Assembly (NCBI RefSeq): GCF_023887685.1
Contig: NZ_JAMWMR010000026.1
Location: 36,388 to 100,387 of the forward strand
Direction: 5' to 3'
Length of the DNA: 64,000 bases
DNA from: Streptomyces macrolidinus
Lineage (GTDB): Bacteria > Actinomycetota > Actinomycetes > Streptomycetales > Streptomycetaceae
In this document: one piece after another, positions 53,068 through 61,851 of the stretch
How the letters are laid out: each line of letters starts with the position of its first letter
Numbering within the stretch: position 1 is the stretch's first letter
Notes under the pieces: model-generated
The model's database searches: none
What the model was told of the DNA's origin: nothing
The model's input: only the letters and a program-made list of their open reading frames with translations
Made by a program: the position numbers and the translations under genes

Positions 53068-53378
53068 GGTACCTACGGGGTCGTAAGTTGCGAATCAGGG
53101 GGGCGGTTGATATTGGCCGACTCGTCCCCTGTATGCCTGGGGTCCGCGAGGGGCGTGGAACGCAAAGACTCCCTCAAGCCGGGTGTGGTCCGGGTAAGGG
53201 GAAACGGCTGGTGGCGTGGCGATTCTCACGTTGCTCAGGTGTGCGCTCCCCTGGACAGATGGGCGTTTTCGGCGGATGATCAAATGAGTGCAGTCGGCAC
53301 CGGATGAGCGGCTACGAAGCATCCGGGTCGAGGCCCCCACGGGGCAATCAATAAAAAACCCCTCTTCTAGGAGCAATC
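53068..53378. promoter_or_regulatory. 311-bp upstream region of PEP carboxykinase
   Basis: The spacer between two divergent genes. Close to pckG it is AT-rich (ataaaaaacccctcttct) and ends in an AGGAG ribosome binding site 6 bp before the GTG. Its length suggests regulation by carbon source, but I can identify no specific operator, hairpin or small gene. Confidence 0.4.
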
Positions 53379-55211
53379 GTGGCGCGCGACATCGCGGCTC
53401 CCTCGACCGTCCTCACCCAGCACAAGGAACTGATCTCGTGGGTCAACGAGATCGCCGAACTGACCCAGCCGGACAGCGTGGTCTGGTGTGACGGATCCGA
53501 GGCCGAATACGAGCGTCTCTGCGAGGAGCTCGTCCGCAAGGGCACCTTCAAGAAGCTCGACCCGGTCAAGCGCCCCAACTCCTACTACGCGGCCTCCGAC
53601 CCGTCCGACGTCGCCCGCGTCGAGGACCGGACGTTCATCTGCTCCGAGAAGGAAGAGGACGCGGGCCCGACCAACCACTGGAAGGCCCCCGCCGAGATGC
53701 GGGAGATCTTCCAGGGCAAGGACGGCAAGGGCGGCATCTTCCGCGGCTCCATGAAGGGCCGCACGATGTACGTCGTCCCCTTCTGCATGGGCCCGCTGGG
53801 CTCGCCGCTGTCCGCGATCGGCGTCGAGATCACCGACTCCGCCTACGTCGCGGTGTCCATGCGCACGATGACGCGCATGGGCCAGGCCGTCCTGGACGAG
53901 CTGGGCGAGGACGGCTTCTTCGTGAAGGCCGTCCACACCGTGGGCGCCCCGCTGGCGGAAGGCCAGGAGGACGTCCCCTGGCCCTGCAACCAGACCAAGT
54001 ACATCTCGCACTTCCCCGAGGACCGCGAGATCTGGTCGTACGGCTCCGGCTACGGCGGCAACGCCCTGCTCGGCAAGAAGTGCTACGCCCTGCGCATCGC
54101 CTCCGTCATGGCGCGCGACGAGGGCTGGCTCGCCGAGCACATGCTGATCCTCAAGCTCACGCCCCCGCAGGGCGAGGCGAAGTACGTCGCCGCCGCCTTC
54201 CCGAGCGCCTGTGGCAAGACCAACCTCGCCATGCTCGAGCCGACGATCTCCGGCTGGACGGTCGAGACGATCGGTGACGACATCGCCTGGATGCGGTTCG
54301 GCGAGGACGGCCGGCTGTACGCGATCAACCCCGAGGCCGGCTTCTTCGGGGTCGCGCCCGGCACCGGCGAGCACACCAACGCCAACGCCATGAAGACGAT
54401 GTGGGGCAACTCCGTCTTCACCAACGTCGCGCTCACCGACGACGGCGACGTCTGGTGGGAGGGCATGACCAAGGAGGCCCCGGCCCACCTCACGGACTGG
54501 AAGGGCAACGACTGGACGCCCGCGTCCGAGACCCCGGCCGCCCACCCGAACGCCCGCTTCACCGTCCCGGCCTCGCAGTGCCCGATCATCGCCCCCGAGT
54601 GGGAGGACCCGAAGGGTGTGCCGATCTCGGCGATCCTCTTCGGTGGCCGCCGCGCCAGCGCGGTCCCGCTGGTGACCGAGTCCTTCGACTGGAACCACGG
54701 TGTCTACCTCGGCGCCAACGTGGCGAGCGAGAAGACCGCCGCGGCCGAGGGCAAGGTCGGCGAGCTGCGCCGCGACCCGTTCGCCATGCTGCCCTTCTGC
54801 GGTTACAACATGGGCGACTACATGGCCCACTGGATCGACGTGGCCAAGGACAAGGACCAGTCCAAGCTGCCGAAGATCTACTACGTCAACTGGTTCCGCA
54901 AGAACGACGAGGGCAAGTTCGTCTGGCCCGGATTCGGCGAGAACAGCCGCGTGCTGAAGTGGATCGTCGAGCGCCTGGACGGCAAGGCCGAGGGTGTCGA
55001 GTCCCCGATCGGCATCCTGCCGACCAAGCAGGCTCTGGACACCGACGGTCTTGACCTGTCCGACTCCGACCTGGACTTCCTGCTCACCGTCGACAAGGAC
55101 GTGTGGCGCGAGGAGGCCGCGCTGGTCCCCGAGCACCTCAACACCTTCGGTGACCACACGCCGAAGGAGCTGTGGGACCAGTACCGCGCGCTGGTGCAGC
55201 GCCTGGGCTGA
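53379..55211 (+). CDS. pckG: Phosphoenolpyruvate carboxykinase (GTP)
   Basis: A 610-residue GTP-dependent enzyme converting oxaloacetate to PEP and CO2, the entry to gluconeogenesis. The kinase-1a P-loop FPSACGKTNLAML (Cys and Lys about 276-278) is the GTP-type signature; GDDIAWM gives metal ligands, YGGNALLGKKCYALRI is substrate-binding, and NWFRKNDEGKFVWPGFGEN lies near the guanine site. Length and motifs are normal. The GTG at 53379 follows AGGAG. It is a single gene; two hairpins follow. Confidence 0.97.
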   Translation: MARDIAAPSTVLTQHKELISWVNEIAELTQPDSVVWCDGSEAEYERLCEELVRKGTFKKLDPVKRPNSYYAASDPSDVARVEDRTFICSEKEEDAGPTNHWKAPAEMREIFQGKDGKGGIFRGSMKGRTMYVVPFCMGPLGSPLSAIGVEITDSAYVAVSMRTMTRMGQAVLDELGEDGFFVKAVHTVGAPLAEGQEDVPWPCNQTKYISHFPEDREIWSYGSGYGGNALLGKKCYALRIASVMARDEGWLAEHMLILKLTPPQGEAKYVAAAFPSACGKTNLAMLEPTISGWTVETIGDDIAWMRFGEDGRLYAINPEAGFFGVAPGTGEHTNANAMKTMWGNSVFTNVALTDDGDVWWEGMTKEAPAHLTDWKGNDWTPASETPAAHPNARFTVPASQCPIIAPEWEDPKGVPISAILFGGRRASAVPLVTESFDWNHGVYLGANVASEKTAAAEGKVGELRRDPFAMLPFCGYNMGDYMAHWIDVAKDKDQSKLPKIYYVNWFRKNDEGKFVWPGFGENSRVLKWIVERLDGKAEGVESPIGILPTKQALDTDGLDLSDSDLDFLLTVDKDVWREEAALVPEHLNTFGDHTPKELWDQYRALVQRLG

Positions 55212-55226
55212 CGCCCACCGCACGCT

Positions 55227-55340
55227 CCGCGGCCGGTCGGACTTGCCCTGACCTGCGACGTCGCCAGTACCGGCCGCGGTGACGACAAGACGACAGGGGC
55301 GGGGTTCCGTACGAACGAGTACGGGACCCCGCCCCTGTCG
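55227..55340 (+). terminator. Two tandem hairpins after pckG
   Basis: An 11-bp stem (55227-55237 with 55269-55279) is followed by a 22-bp stem (55291-55312 with 55319-55340, one wobble). The second is one of the strongest hairpins in the window. Confidence 0.85.
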
Positions 55341-55420
55341 CGTTTCCTTCGCGTGACCCGTACAGGCCGCATTCAGTAGCATTCGCCAGCATTCAAGGGC
55401 AATTCGCCTATCGTGACGGC

Positions 55421-56368
55421 ATGCGCGGAATTCTGTTGGCCGGCGGCACCGGCTCGCGGCTATGGCCGCTGACCCGCTCGGTGTCGAAGCAACTCCTGCC
55501 GGTCTTCGACAAGCCCCTGGTCTATTACCCGCTTTCCACACTCGTGATGGCCGGAATCCAGGAGATCCTGATCATCACGACCCCCGAAGACCAGTACCAG
55601 TTCCGCCGGTTGCTCGGCGACGGCGGTCAACTGGGCCTGCGTCTCTCCTATCTGGCACAGGAGCGACCGGAGGGCATCGCCCACGCGTTCGTCCTGGGAG
55701 CGGACTTCATCGGCGACGCGTCCGTGGCGCTGATCCTGGGCGACAACATCTTCCACGGAAGCGGCCTCGGCACACGGCTGGCCCGCCATCGCGACGTGAA
55801 GGGCGCAAGGATCTTCGCCTACCAGGTCGCCGACCCCTCGGCCTACGGCGTGGTGGAGTTCGACGCGCAGGGCCGGGCGCTCTCCGTCGAGGAGAAGCCG
55901 GACCGCCCGAGGTCCCGGTACGCCGTGCCCGGACTGTACTTCTACGACCGCCACGTCGTGGAGATCGCCCGCGGCCTGGTGCCCAGCGCCCGGGGCGAGT
56001 TGGAGATCACCGACCTCAACCGCGCCTGTCTGGAGGCCGGGACGCTCCAGGTCACCCGACTCGACCGGGGCACCGCGTGGTTGGACACCGGGACCTTCGA
56101 CTCCATGGTCCGCGCCGCGGAGTTCGTCCGCGTGGTCGAGGAACGCCAGGGGTTCAAGATCGGCTGCGTCGAGGAGGCAGTTTGGCGGGCGGGCCTGATC
56201 GACGACGAGCAACTCCGCGCGCTGGCCCAGCCGTTGCTCAAGAGCGGATACGGCCACTACCTGCTGCGGCTGCTGGAGGACTCCCGAGCTGCCATGCGAC
56301 TGCCGGCTCCGGCTCCGTCCTCTTCCCCTGCCCCTTCTCCTCCCGTACGGAAGGAATCAGTCACGTGA
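55421..56368 (+). CDS. rfbA: Glucose-1-phosphate thymidylyltransferase
   Basis: A 315-residue nucleotidyltransferase joining dTTP and glucose-1-phosphate to dTDP-glucose, first step of dTDP-L-rhamnose synthesis. Seen: MRGILLAGGTGSRLWPLT, SKQLLPVFDKPLVYYPLS, GDNIFHG, and EEKPDRPRSRYAVPGLYFYD; WLDTGTFDSM near the C terminus. The last 25 residues are a Pro/Ser tail not typical of RmlA. The ATG at 55421 is used. The gene overlaps rfbC by 4 bp (GTGA), so the two are coupled. It begins 80 bp after the pckG terminator. Confidence 0.96.
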   Translation: MRGILLAGGTGSRLWPLTRSVSKQLLPVFDKPLVYYPLSTLVMAGIQEILIITTPEDQYQFRRLLGDGGQLGLRLSYLAQERPEGIAHAFVLGADFIGDASVALILGDNIFHGSGLGTRLARHRDVKGARIFAYQVADPSAYGVVEFDAQGRALSVEEKPDRPRSRYAVPGLYFYDRHVVEIARGLVPSARGELEITDLNRACLEAGTLQVTRLDRGTAWLDTGTFDSMVRAAEFVRVVEERQGFKIGCVEEAVWRAGLIDDEQLRALAQPLLKSGYGHYLLRLLEDSRAAMRLPAPAPSSSPAPSPPVRKESVT

Positions 56369-56964
56369 AACCGCTGGGCATCGAAGGGGCCTGGGTGGAC
56401 ACACCCACCGTGTTCGCGGACGACCGGGGCAGATTTCACGAGTGGTTCAAGGGCGACAGGTTCCGCGATTCCGTCGGTCAGGGGCTCGACCTCCAGCAGG
56501 CCAATTGCTCCCGCTCCGCGCGCGGAACGCTCCGGGGCATCCATTTCGCCTCGGTCCCGCCGGGTCAGGCCAAATACGTCACATGCGTCGGTGGCGCGGT
56601 TCTCGATGTGGTGGTCGACATCCGTACCGGCTCTCCGACGTACGGCACCTGGGAGGCGGTGCGGCTCGACGACATCACGCATCGCTGTGTCTATCTCTCG
56701 GAAGGGCTCGGCCACGCCTTCATGGCGCTGGAGGACAACTCCACGGTGGTCTACCTGTGTTCACAGGGGTACGCGCCACAACGCGAGTACGGCATCGACC
56801 CGTTGGACCCGGCCCTGGGGATCGCCTGGCCCGAGGGCATCGCGCCGCGCCTGTCCGACAAGGACGCGGCGGCGCCCACGCTGGCGGAAGTCGAACGCAA
56901 GGGCCTGCTCCCCTCCTTCGAGAGCTGCGGTGCGTATCGCAGAAGCCTGGTGACCGGCGGCTGA
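56365..56964 (+). CDS. rfbC: dTDP-4-dehydrorhamnose 3,5-epimerase
   Basis: A 199-residue cupin epimerase of the RmlC family. The catalytic His is in GTLRGIHFASVP and the acid Tyr is in the VVYLCSQGYAP segment; FHEWFKGDRF, DVVVDIRTGSPTYG and HAFMALEDNS are other family landmarks. It makes dTDP-4-keto-L-rhamnose from the RfbB product. It starts with GTG overlapping the rfbA stop. The gene is followed by a 243-bp spacer before the collagen-like gene, so cotranscription with it is uncertain. Confidence 0.94.
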   Translation: MKPLGIEGAWVDTPTVFADDRGRFHEWFKGDRFRDSVGQGLDLQQANCSRSARGTLRGIHFASVPPGQAKYVTCVGGAVLDVVVDIRTGSPTYGTWEAVRLDDITHRCVYLSEGLGHAFMALEDNSTVVYLCSQGYAPQREYGIDPLDPALGIAWPEGIAPRLSDKDAAAPTLAEVERKGLLPSFESCGAYRRSLVTGG

Positions 56965-57207
56965 GGCGGGGTGGGTCGTGGAGGCGGGGCCGGTCGAGGA
57001 GGCGGCCGATGCCCCGTTTCCCCGCTCAGTGCCGTACGGGTGATCCTGTGCACGAATACGGATCTGTCGGTAATCATTCCATGACGCAGCGTCAACACTG
57101 ATCCGCATCCGTGGCCATCAATATCGGCGACGGAACACGTATGCGACGCGCATCGCGTGCGCGAACTCGCGGCGTGGTCACTCCCAGTGCAGGAGAAAGG
57201 CTCTTCG

Positions 57208-57795
57208 GTGAACCGTAAGACGATTCGTAGGTCACGCGTGAGGTCCGCCGCTCTGGTGTCGGCGGGTGCGGTGGCCCTGGCGCTCAACGTCGCCCCGAGT
57301 GCGGCGGCCGTCGCCGACGCGATCCAGCGGTCCGGCGCGGACAGCGCTGTGGCGGTCCCCGGCCCGAACGGCGCGGACGGCGCGCGCGGTGGCGGGGGTC
57401 ACGGCAAGGACCATGGCCGCGGCCCCCAGGGTCCTCAGGGCCCCCAGGGTCCGCAAGGCCCGCAGGGCGCGACGGGCGTCGGTACCCAGGGCCCGCAGGG
57501 TCCGCAGGGCGCCGAGGGCGTCGGCGCCCAGGGCCCGCAGGGCGCCCAGGGCGCGTCGGCCGATTTCGCCAACACCTACGTCCTGACCGGGCCGCCCGGA
57601 GTGCAGTCGACCGTCCACTGCCACGACGGTGACACGGCCATCGGCGGCGGATACAACGAGGTCGGCACCGGCATCGCATTCATCCCCGTGGAGAACAAGC
57701 CGATCCCCGGCACCGACGACCACCGTGCCCTCGGGTGGCAGGCCACCACCACCGTCGGCTCGAGGATCGAGGCCTACGTGATCTGCGGCCACTGA
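57208..57795 (+). CDS. Secreted collagen-like protein
   Basis: A 195-residue preprotein. Residues 1-34 are a signal peptide (NRKTIRRSRVR basic part, Ala/Val core). A linker with a Gly/His-rich HGKDHGRG segment leads to a collagen-like region (about 72-117) of GPQ triplets: five GPQ, GAT, then GVGTQ, two GPQ, GAE, GVGAQ, GPQ, GAQ, GAS. The C-terminal 75 residues are a compact domain with two cysteines (HCHDGD and YVICGH) and resemble no family I know. It has no prolines in Y positions and no anchor motif. The GTG at 57208 is chosen for the signal peptide. It sits between rfbC and rfbB. Confidence 0.85.
   Translation: MNRKTIRRSRVRSAALVSAGAVALALNVAPSAAAVADAIQRSGADSAVAVPGPNGADGARGGGGHGKDHGRGPQGPQGPQGPQGPQGATGVGTQGPQGPQGAEGVGAQGPQGAQGASADFANTYVLTGPPGVQSTVHCHDGDTAIGGGYNEVGTGIAFIPVENKPIPGTDDHRALGWQATTTVGSRIEAYVICGH
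57421..57558. repeat. Gly-Pro-Gln collagen repeat DNA
   Basis: Fourteen triplets of Gly-X-Y type with two five-residue interruptions (GVGTQ and GVGAQ) are encoded here by 9-bp-type units (gg(c/t)cc(g/c)cag). Confidence 0.85.
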
Positions 57796-57952
57796 GCCGC
57801 CTGAGCGTCGGTGCCCCCAGGCTGCCCCCGGGCTGCGGTCTGGCGGGCACCGTTCGCGTTCCCGGCGCGGCAGGTCCGCGCCGGGCGGCACACATCATCG
57901 TCCGTCCCGCACCGCACGCGGGGCGGCAGGACAACGGACAACTCGGAGAGCT

Positions 57953-58924
57953 ATGCGCATCCTCGTGACCGGCGGCGCCGGCTTCATCGGTTCGGAATAC
58001 GTCCGCCGACGGCTGAGCGCGGATCCGGCGGAGCGGATCACCGTCCTGGACAAGCTGACCTACTCGGGCGTCGAGGAGAACCTGGCCCCGGTGGCGCACC
58101 ACCCGGGCCATCGCTTCGTCCGGGGAGACATCTGCGACCCGGAGCTGGTCGACCAGGTGATGGCGGGGCAGGACGCGGTGGTGCACTTCGCGGCCGAGTC
58201 CCATGTGGACCGGTCGATCGAGGGGGCCGGTCCGTTCGTCCGTACGAACGTGCTCGGCACCCAGGTGCTCCTCGACGCCGCTCACCGCCACGGCGTCGGC
58301 CGCTTCGTCCAGGTCTCCACGGACGAGGTGTACGGCTCGATCGGCGAAGGCTCCTGGACCGAGGAGTGGCCACCGGCGCCGAGTTCCCCGTACTCCGCGT
58401 CGAAGGCAGGTGCCGATCTGCTGGCCCTCGCCTACCACCGCACCCACGGCCTGGACGTCGTCGTCACCCGGTGCTCCAACAACTACGGGCCGTACCAGTT
58501 CCCCGAGAAGGTCGTCCCGCTCTTCATCACGCATCTGCTCGACGGGCGGACGGTGCCGCTATATGGGGACGGCCGCCACATCCGCGACTGGGTGCATGTC
58601 TCCGACCACTGCCGGGGCATCGACCTGGTGCTGCACGGCGGCAGGGCCGGGGAGATCTACCACATCGGCGGCGGCACCGAACTCAGCAACCACAAGCTCA
58701 CCGGCCTGCTCCTCGACGCGGCCGGGGCGGACTGGGACCGGGTTGCGTACGTGGCCGACCGCAAGGGCCACGACCTGCGCTACTCGCTGGACGACAGCAA
58801 GATCCGCGAACAGCTCGGCTATGTCCCGCAAGTCTCCTTCGCGCAGGGGCTGGCCGAGACGGTCGCCTGGTACCGCGCGCACCGCGCCTGGTGGGAGCCG
58901 CTCAAGCGCAGGGCAGGGCTGTGA
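57953..58924 (+). CDS. rfbB: dTDP-glucose 4,6-dehydratase
   Basis: A 323-residue extended SDR enzyme making dTDP-4-keto-6-deoxyglucose. The NAD motif is TGGAGFIGSEYVRR; catalytic Thr/Asp/Glu in VSTDEVYGSIGEGSWTEE, and the YSASKAGADLLALAY Tyr-Lys pair are intact; RDWVHVSDHC and NNYGPYQFPEK are typical. The ATG at 57953 follows GGAGAG. Its stop overlaps the rfbD ATG (TGATG). The gene is 157 bp after the collagen-like gene. Confidence 0.96.
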   Translation: MRILVTGGAGFIGSEYVRRRLSADPAERITVLDKLTYSGVEENLAPVAHHPGHRFVRGDICDPELVDQVMAGQDAVVHFAAESHVDRSIEGAGPFVRTNVLGTQVLLDAAHRHGVGRFVQVSTDEVYGSIGEGSWTEEWPPAPSSPYSASKAGADLLALAYHRTHGLDVVVTRCSNNYGPYQFPEKVVPLFITHLLDGRTVPLYGDGRHIRDWVHVSDHCRGIDLVLHGGRAGEIYHIGGGTELSNHKLTGLLLDAAGADWDRVAYVADRKGHDLRYSLDDSKIREQLGYVPQVSFAQGLAETVAWYRAHRAWWEPLKRRAGL

Positions 58925-59904
58925 TGACCACGAAGACGACCAGGAAGACGACCACGAACTGGCTGGTGACCGGGGCGCGTGGGCTCCTCGGCCGGGACAT
59001 GGTGGAGGAACTCGCCACCGACCCGGGCGCCACGGTCACGGCACCGAGCCGTGCGCAGCTCGACCTCACCGACCCGACCGCCGTGCGCGCCGCCGTCGCC
59101 GGGCAGCGCGTGGTCGTCAACTGCGCGGCCTGGACGGACGTCGACGGCGCCGAGCGATCGGAGCAGGCCGCAACGGCCGTGAACGGCAGGGCTGTTCGCG
59201 ATCTCGCCCGCGCCTGCGCCGAGCACGACGCACTCCTGCTGCATCTCTCCACCGACTACGTGCTCCCGGGCGACATCCCGCAGCCGTACCCCGAGGACGC
59301 GCCGACAGGACCCGTGAACGCGTACGGGCGGAGCAAACTGGTGGGAGAGCGGGCCGTGGCCGAACTCCTCCCGCGCACCGGCTACATCGTGCGCACGGCC
59401 TGGCTCTACGGCGCGCACGGCCGCAACTTCGTGGCCACCATGCTCGAACTCGCCGCCCGGAACGCGACATTGGACGTGGTCGCCGACCAGCACGGCCAGC
59501 CGACCTGGTCCCGCGCGCTGGCCCGGCAGATGGCGATCCTGGGCCGGGCCGCACTCGCCGGACAGGCACCGGCAGGCGTCTACCACGGCACGGCGGCCGG
59601 TCACACCACCTGGTACGGCCTGGCCCGTGAGGCCTTCCGGCTCGGCGGACTCGACCCCGAGCGGATCCGCCCGGTCGGCTCGGCGGCGTTCCCGCGCCCG
59701 GCCGCCCGCCCGACGTACGGCGTACTGGGCCACGGCGCCTGGCCGCGCGCCGGGCTCCCGCCCCTGCCCCGGTGGGAGGACCAGCTCGCCGAGGCCATGA
59801 GCACCCCGGCCTTCGCCGCACTGGCCACCGCGGCGCGCGCGTCCACCGATCGGGGTGCCACGTCAGCGTCCGCGTCCACGTCAGCGTCCACGTCCCGGAC
59901 CTGA
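58924..59904 (+). CDS. rfbD: dTDP-4-dehydrorhamnose reductase
   Basis: A 326-residue SDR of the RmlD family, reducing dTDP-4-keto-L-rhamnose to dTDP-L-rhamnose. NAD(P) motif is VTGARGLLGRDMV; active-site STDYVLPG and YGRSKLVGE contain the Tyr-Lys pair; TAWLYGAHGRNFV and DQHGQPTWSRAL follow. An Arg/Thr-rich N terminus and a C-terminal SASTSAS tail (from an 18-bp tandem duplication at 59860-59895) are extra. The ATG at 58924 overlaps the rfbB stop. It ends the rightward cluster; a 17-bp hairpin follows. Confidence 0.95.
   Translation: MTTKTTRKTTTNWLVTGARGLLGRDMVEELATDPGATVTAPSRAQLDLTDPTAVRAAVAGQRVVVNCAAWTDVDGAERSEQAATAVNGRAVRDLARACAEHDALLLHLSTDYVLPGDIPQPYPEDAPTGPVNAYGRSKLVGERAVAELLPRTGYIVRTAWLYGAHGRNFVATMLELAARNATLDVVADQHGQPTWSRALARQMAILGRAALAGQAPAGVYHGTAAGHTTWYGLAREAFRLGGLDPERIRPVGSAAFPRPAARPTYGVLGHGAWPRAGLPPLPRWEDQLAEAMSTPAFAALATAARASTDRGATSASASTSASTSRT
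59860..59895. repeat. 18-bp in-frame tandem duplication at the rfbD 3' end
   Basis: acgtcagcgtcc(g/a)cgtcc occurs at 59860-59877 and 59878-59895, duplicating TSASAS as TSASTS just before the stop at 59904. Confidence 0.85.
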
Positions 59905-59914
59905 GCGCACGCAC

Positions 59915-59952
59915 AGGCGCCCCGCGGGAACGACTGTTCCCGCGGGGCGCCT
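59915..59952. terminator. Bidirectional hairpin terminator
   Basis: A perfect 17-bp stem (59915-59931 with 59936-59952) with loop gact lies between the convergent rfbD and glycosyltransferase genes. Confidence 0.92.
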
Positions 59953-59965
59953 TGTCGGACCGGGC

Positions 59966-61240
59966 CTACACCAGCAGCGGCCCGCCGCACCGCGCCGCGC
60001 CGTCCTTCATCGCGATGAGGTTGGCGACGACGTACGAGATGTCGTTCTGGGAGTGCCACTCGGTCGGGAAGTAGGTGACCAGCCGCGACGACTGGAACCG
60101 GGCCTTGATCTCGGGCACGAAGGCACGGTGCTGGTTGTTCGTGTAGTACCAGAACGAGTTCTCGTTGTAGAACGCGACATGGGTCGGGTCCTGGTACGCG
60201 CCCCGCCCGTCCGAACTGGGCGTCAGTGTGATCAGCATGCCGCCGGGCGCCAGCAGCCGGTACAGCTCGTTGATGAGCGGCACCTTCCCCGGTACATGCT
60301 CAAGGAAGTCCACCGCCCGGATCACACCGACCGAGTCGTCCGGCAGATCCAGCTTCCCGGGCAGGGTCGCGACGATGTCGACGCCCTCTCCCGGATACTG
60401 GTCCACGCCCAGGTAGCCGACCGGCTTGCGGTGGGCCGCGCCGAGGTCCAGCGCGAGCAGCCCGCGCCGCGCGGTCCAGGCCAGGGAGTTGGCCTCGATG
60501 TACTTGTCGTACAGGGCGACCGTCTCGCGCTGGATGTGCGCGTTGATCTCCGGGTCGGACTGGGTGTTCGCCGAGTGAACCCGCTGGAGGTACAGACAGC
60601 GGTTGATGTGGTGGAAGTCGCCGAGGTGGAAGAGGCGGCACATCAGATCCTGGTCGTCCAGGACCGTACGCGTGGCGTCGTACCCGCCGGTCTTCTCGTA
60701 GGCGTCCTTGCGGAAGGCCCGCACATGGTTGGGTGCGTACCAGATGTACGAGACGTTGTGCGGCGTCGGTTCCAGGGAGATGACCTGGAGCACCGTACGG
60801 CCGTCGACGTCGACCTCCTCGTAGCGCCAGCCGCAGGTCTCGTCGAAGCGGCTGTCGTCCCGCTTGCCGTCCTCGGTGATCTGCGCGGTGTTGCTGTAGA
60901 CGAAGACGGCCTCCGGGTTCGAGTCGAACGCCTCGCCGAGTTCCGCCAGGCACGCCTTCGCCAGGATGTCGTCGTGGTCGAGTTCCACGAGGATCTCGCC
61001 GCGCGCCAGTTCACAGGCCCGGCGCTTGGCCGCCCCGACGCCGCGGATCTCGTCCGCGATCTCCACCCGGACCCGGTCGTCGGGCTGCTCCGGCCGCCAT
61101 CGGGCGCCGTTGTTGAGCAGGACGATCCACTCCCAGTCCGAACAGGTCTGCGCCTGAAGGGAGGTGAGGCACTCATCGAGGAAACGGGGCCGGTGGCTGG
61201 GGGTGAAGACGGAGAACCTCGGTGTCGCGGCCGACGTCAT
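59966..61240 (-). CDS. Bifunctional GT2 glycosyltransferase-methyltransferase
   Basis: A 424-residue two-domain protein. Residues 1-230 are a GT-A fold family 2 glycosyltransferase (FSVFTPSHRPRFLDECLTSL, LVELDHDDIL with the DxD metal motif, GGYDATRTVLDDQDLMCRL). Residues 260-400 are a class I SAM methyltransferase (LLALDLGAAHRKPVGYLGVDQY, the weak motif I; DDSVGVIRAVDFLEHVP; LLAPGGMLITLTPS). The two domains could add and methylate a sugar on one acceptor. Its ATG overlaps the stop of the TPR gene upstream (ATGA). It lies convergently next to the rhamnose genes, so a rhamnosyl donor is plausible but unproven. Confidence 0.85.
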   Translation of the reverse strand: MTSAATPRFSVFTPSHRPRFLDECLTSLQAQTCSDWEWIVLLNNGARWRPEQPDDRVRVEIADEIRGVGAAKRRACELARGEILVELDHDDILAKACLAELGEAFDSNPEAVFVYSNTAQITEDGKRDDSRFDETCGWRYEEVDVDGRTVLQVISLEPTPHNVSYIWYAPNHVRAFRKDAYEKTGGYDATRTVLDDQDLMCRLFHLGDFHHINRCLYLQRVHSANTQSDPEINAHIQRETVALYDKYIEANSLAWTARRGLLALDLGAAHRKPVGYLGVDQYPGEGVDIVATLPGKLDLPDDSVGVIRAVDFLEHVPGKVPLINELYRLLAPGGMLITLTPSSDGRGAYQDPTHVAFYNENSFWYYTNNQHRAFVPEIKARFQSSRLVTYFPTEWHSQNDISYVVANLIAMKDGAARCGGPLLV

Positions 61241-61851
61241 CTGGCGCTCCCTGCGTGGCTCGATGTCGGTGAGGGGCTGACGGACTTCCTGAAGCGTTCC
61301 GGTACCCGGGAGGCCAACGAGGGCTCCGCCGCGACGGCTTGACGGAACGCGGCCGTGGCCTCGTCGTCACGGCCCTTCTCCGCCAGGAGCGCCCCGAGTT
61401 GCAGGTCGGCGATCGGGGCCATCCTGGGATTGGCCGCGGCGGTGCGCTTCAGCAGGTCGATGGCGCGCTCGGGTTCGCTGGCCCTCAGCAGGACGGCCTC
61501 GCTGAAGAGGGCCGGGGCGAACTTCGGGTCGATCTTCAGCGACTTGTCGAAGTCCGCGCGGGCTTCGGTCGCCTTGCGGTCCCTCAGCGCGATGATCCCG
61601 AGGCTGTACCAGGCGAGCTTGTTGTCGGGGTCCAGATCGAGGACGCGCCTGAAGGCCCCGGCCGCCTCCTTGGGGTTCTGGATCCGCTGGGCCTGCTGCA
61701 GCAGCGCGTCGGCCTGCCGGACCTTCGAGACCGTCGACGCGGGCTTGGATTCCGGGGTGGTTGTCGAGTGGGACTGCGTCGCCCAGACGGTCACGCCCGC
61801 GGCCATCGCCGCCGAGCCGATGAGCCCTGCCCACAATCTCCTACGTTTCAC
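61237..61851 (-). CDS. Membrane-anchored tetratricopeptide repeat protein
   Basis: A 204-residue protein with one N-terminal membrane helix (LWAGLIGSAAMAAGVTVWA, about 5-23), a Ser/Thr/Pro-rich stalk, and about four TPR units (AAGAFRRVLDLDPDNKLAWYSLGIIAL, EARADFDKSLKIDPKFAPALFSEAVLL, DLLKRTAAANPRMAPIADLQLGALL) up to about residue 180. Its repeats are probably exported. The GTG at 61851 is chosen by the membrane start; it shares 4 bp with the glycosyltransferase start, so the two are translated together. TPR proteins often scaffold complexes. Confidence 0.82.
   Translation of the reverse strand: MKRRRLWAGLIGSAAMAAGVTVWATQSHSTTTPESKPASTVSKVRQADALLQQAQRIQNPKEAAGAFRRVLDLDPDNKLAWYSLGIIALRDRKATEARADFDKSLKIDPKFAPALFSEAVLLRASEPERAIDLLKRTAAANPRMAPIADLQLGALLAEKGRDDEATAAFRQAVAAEPSLASRVPERFRKSVSPSPTSSHAGSAR

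Noticed and set aside
57421..57558. Regular repeats that could suggest a CRISPR array
   Set aside because: They are short in-frame GPQ codon repeats without unique spacers; no cas genes are present.
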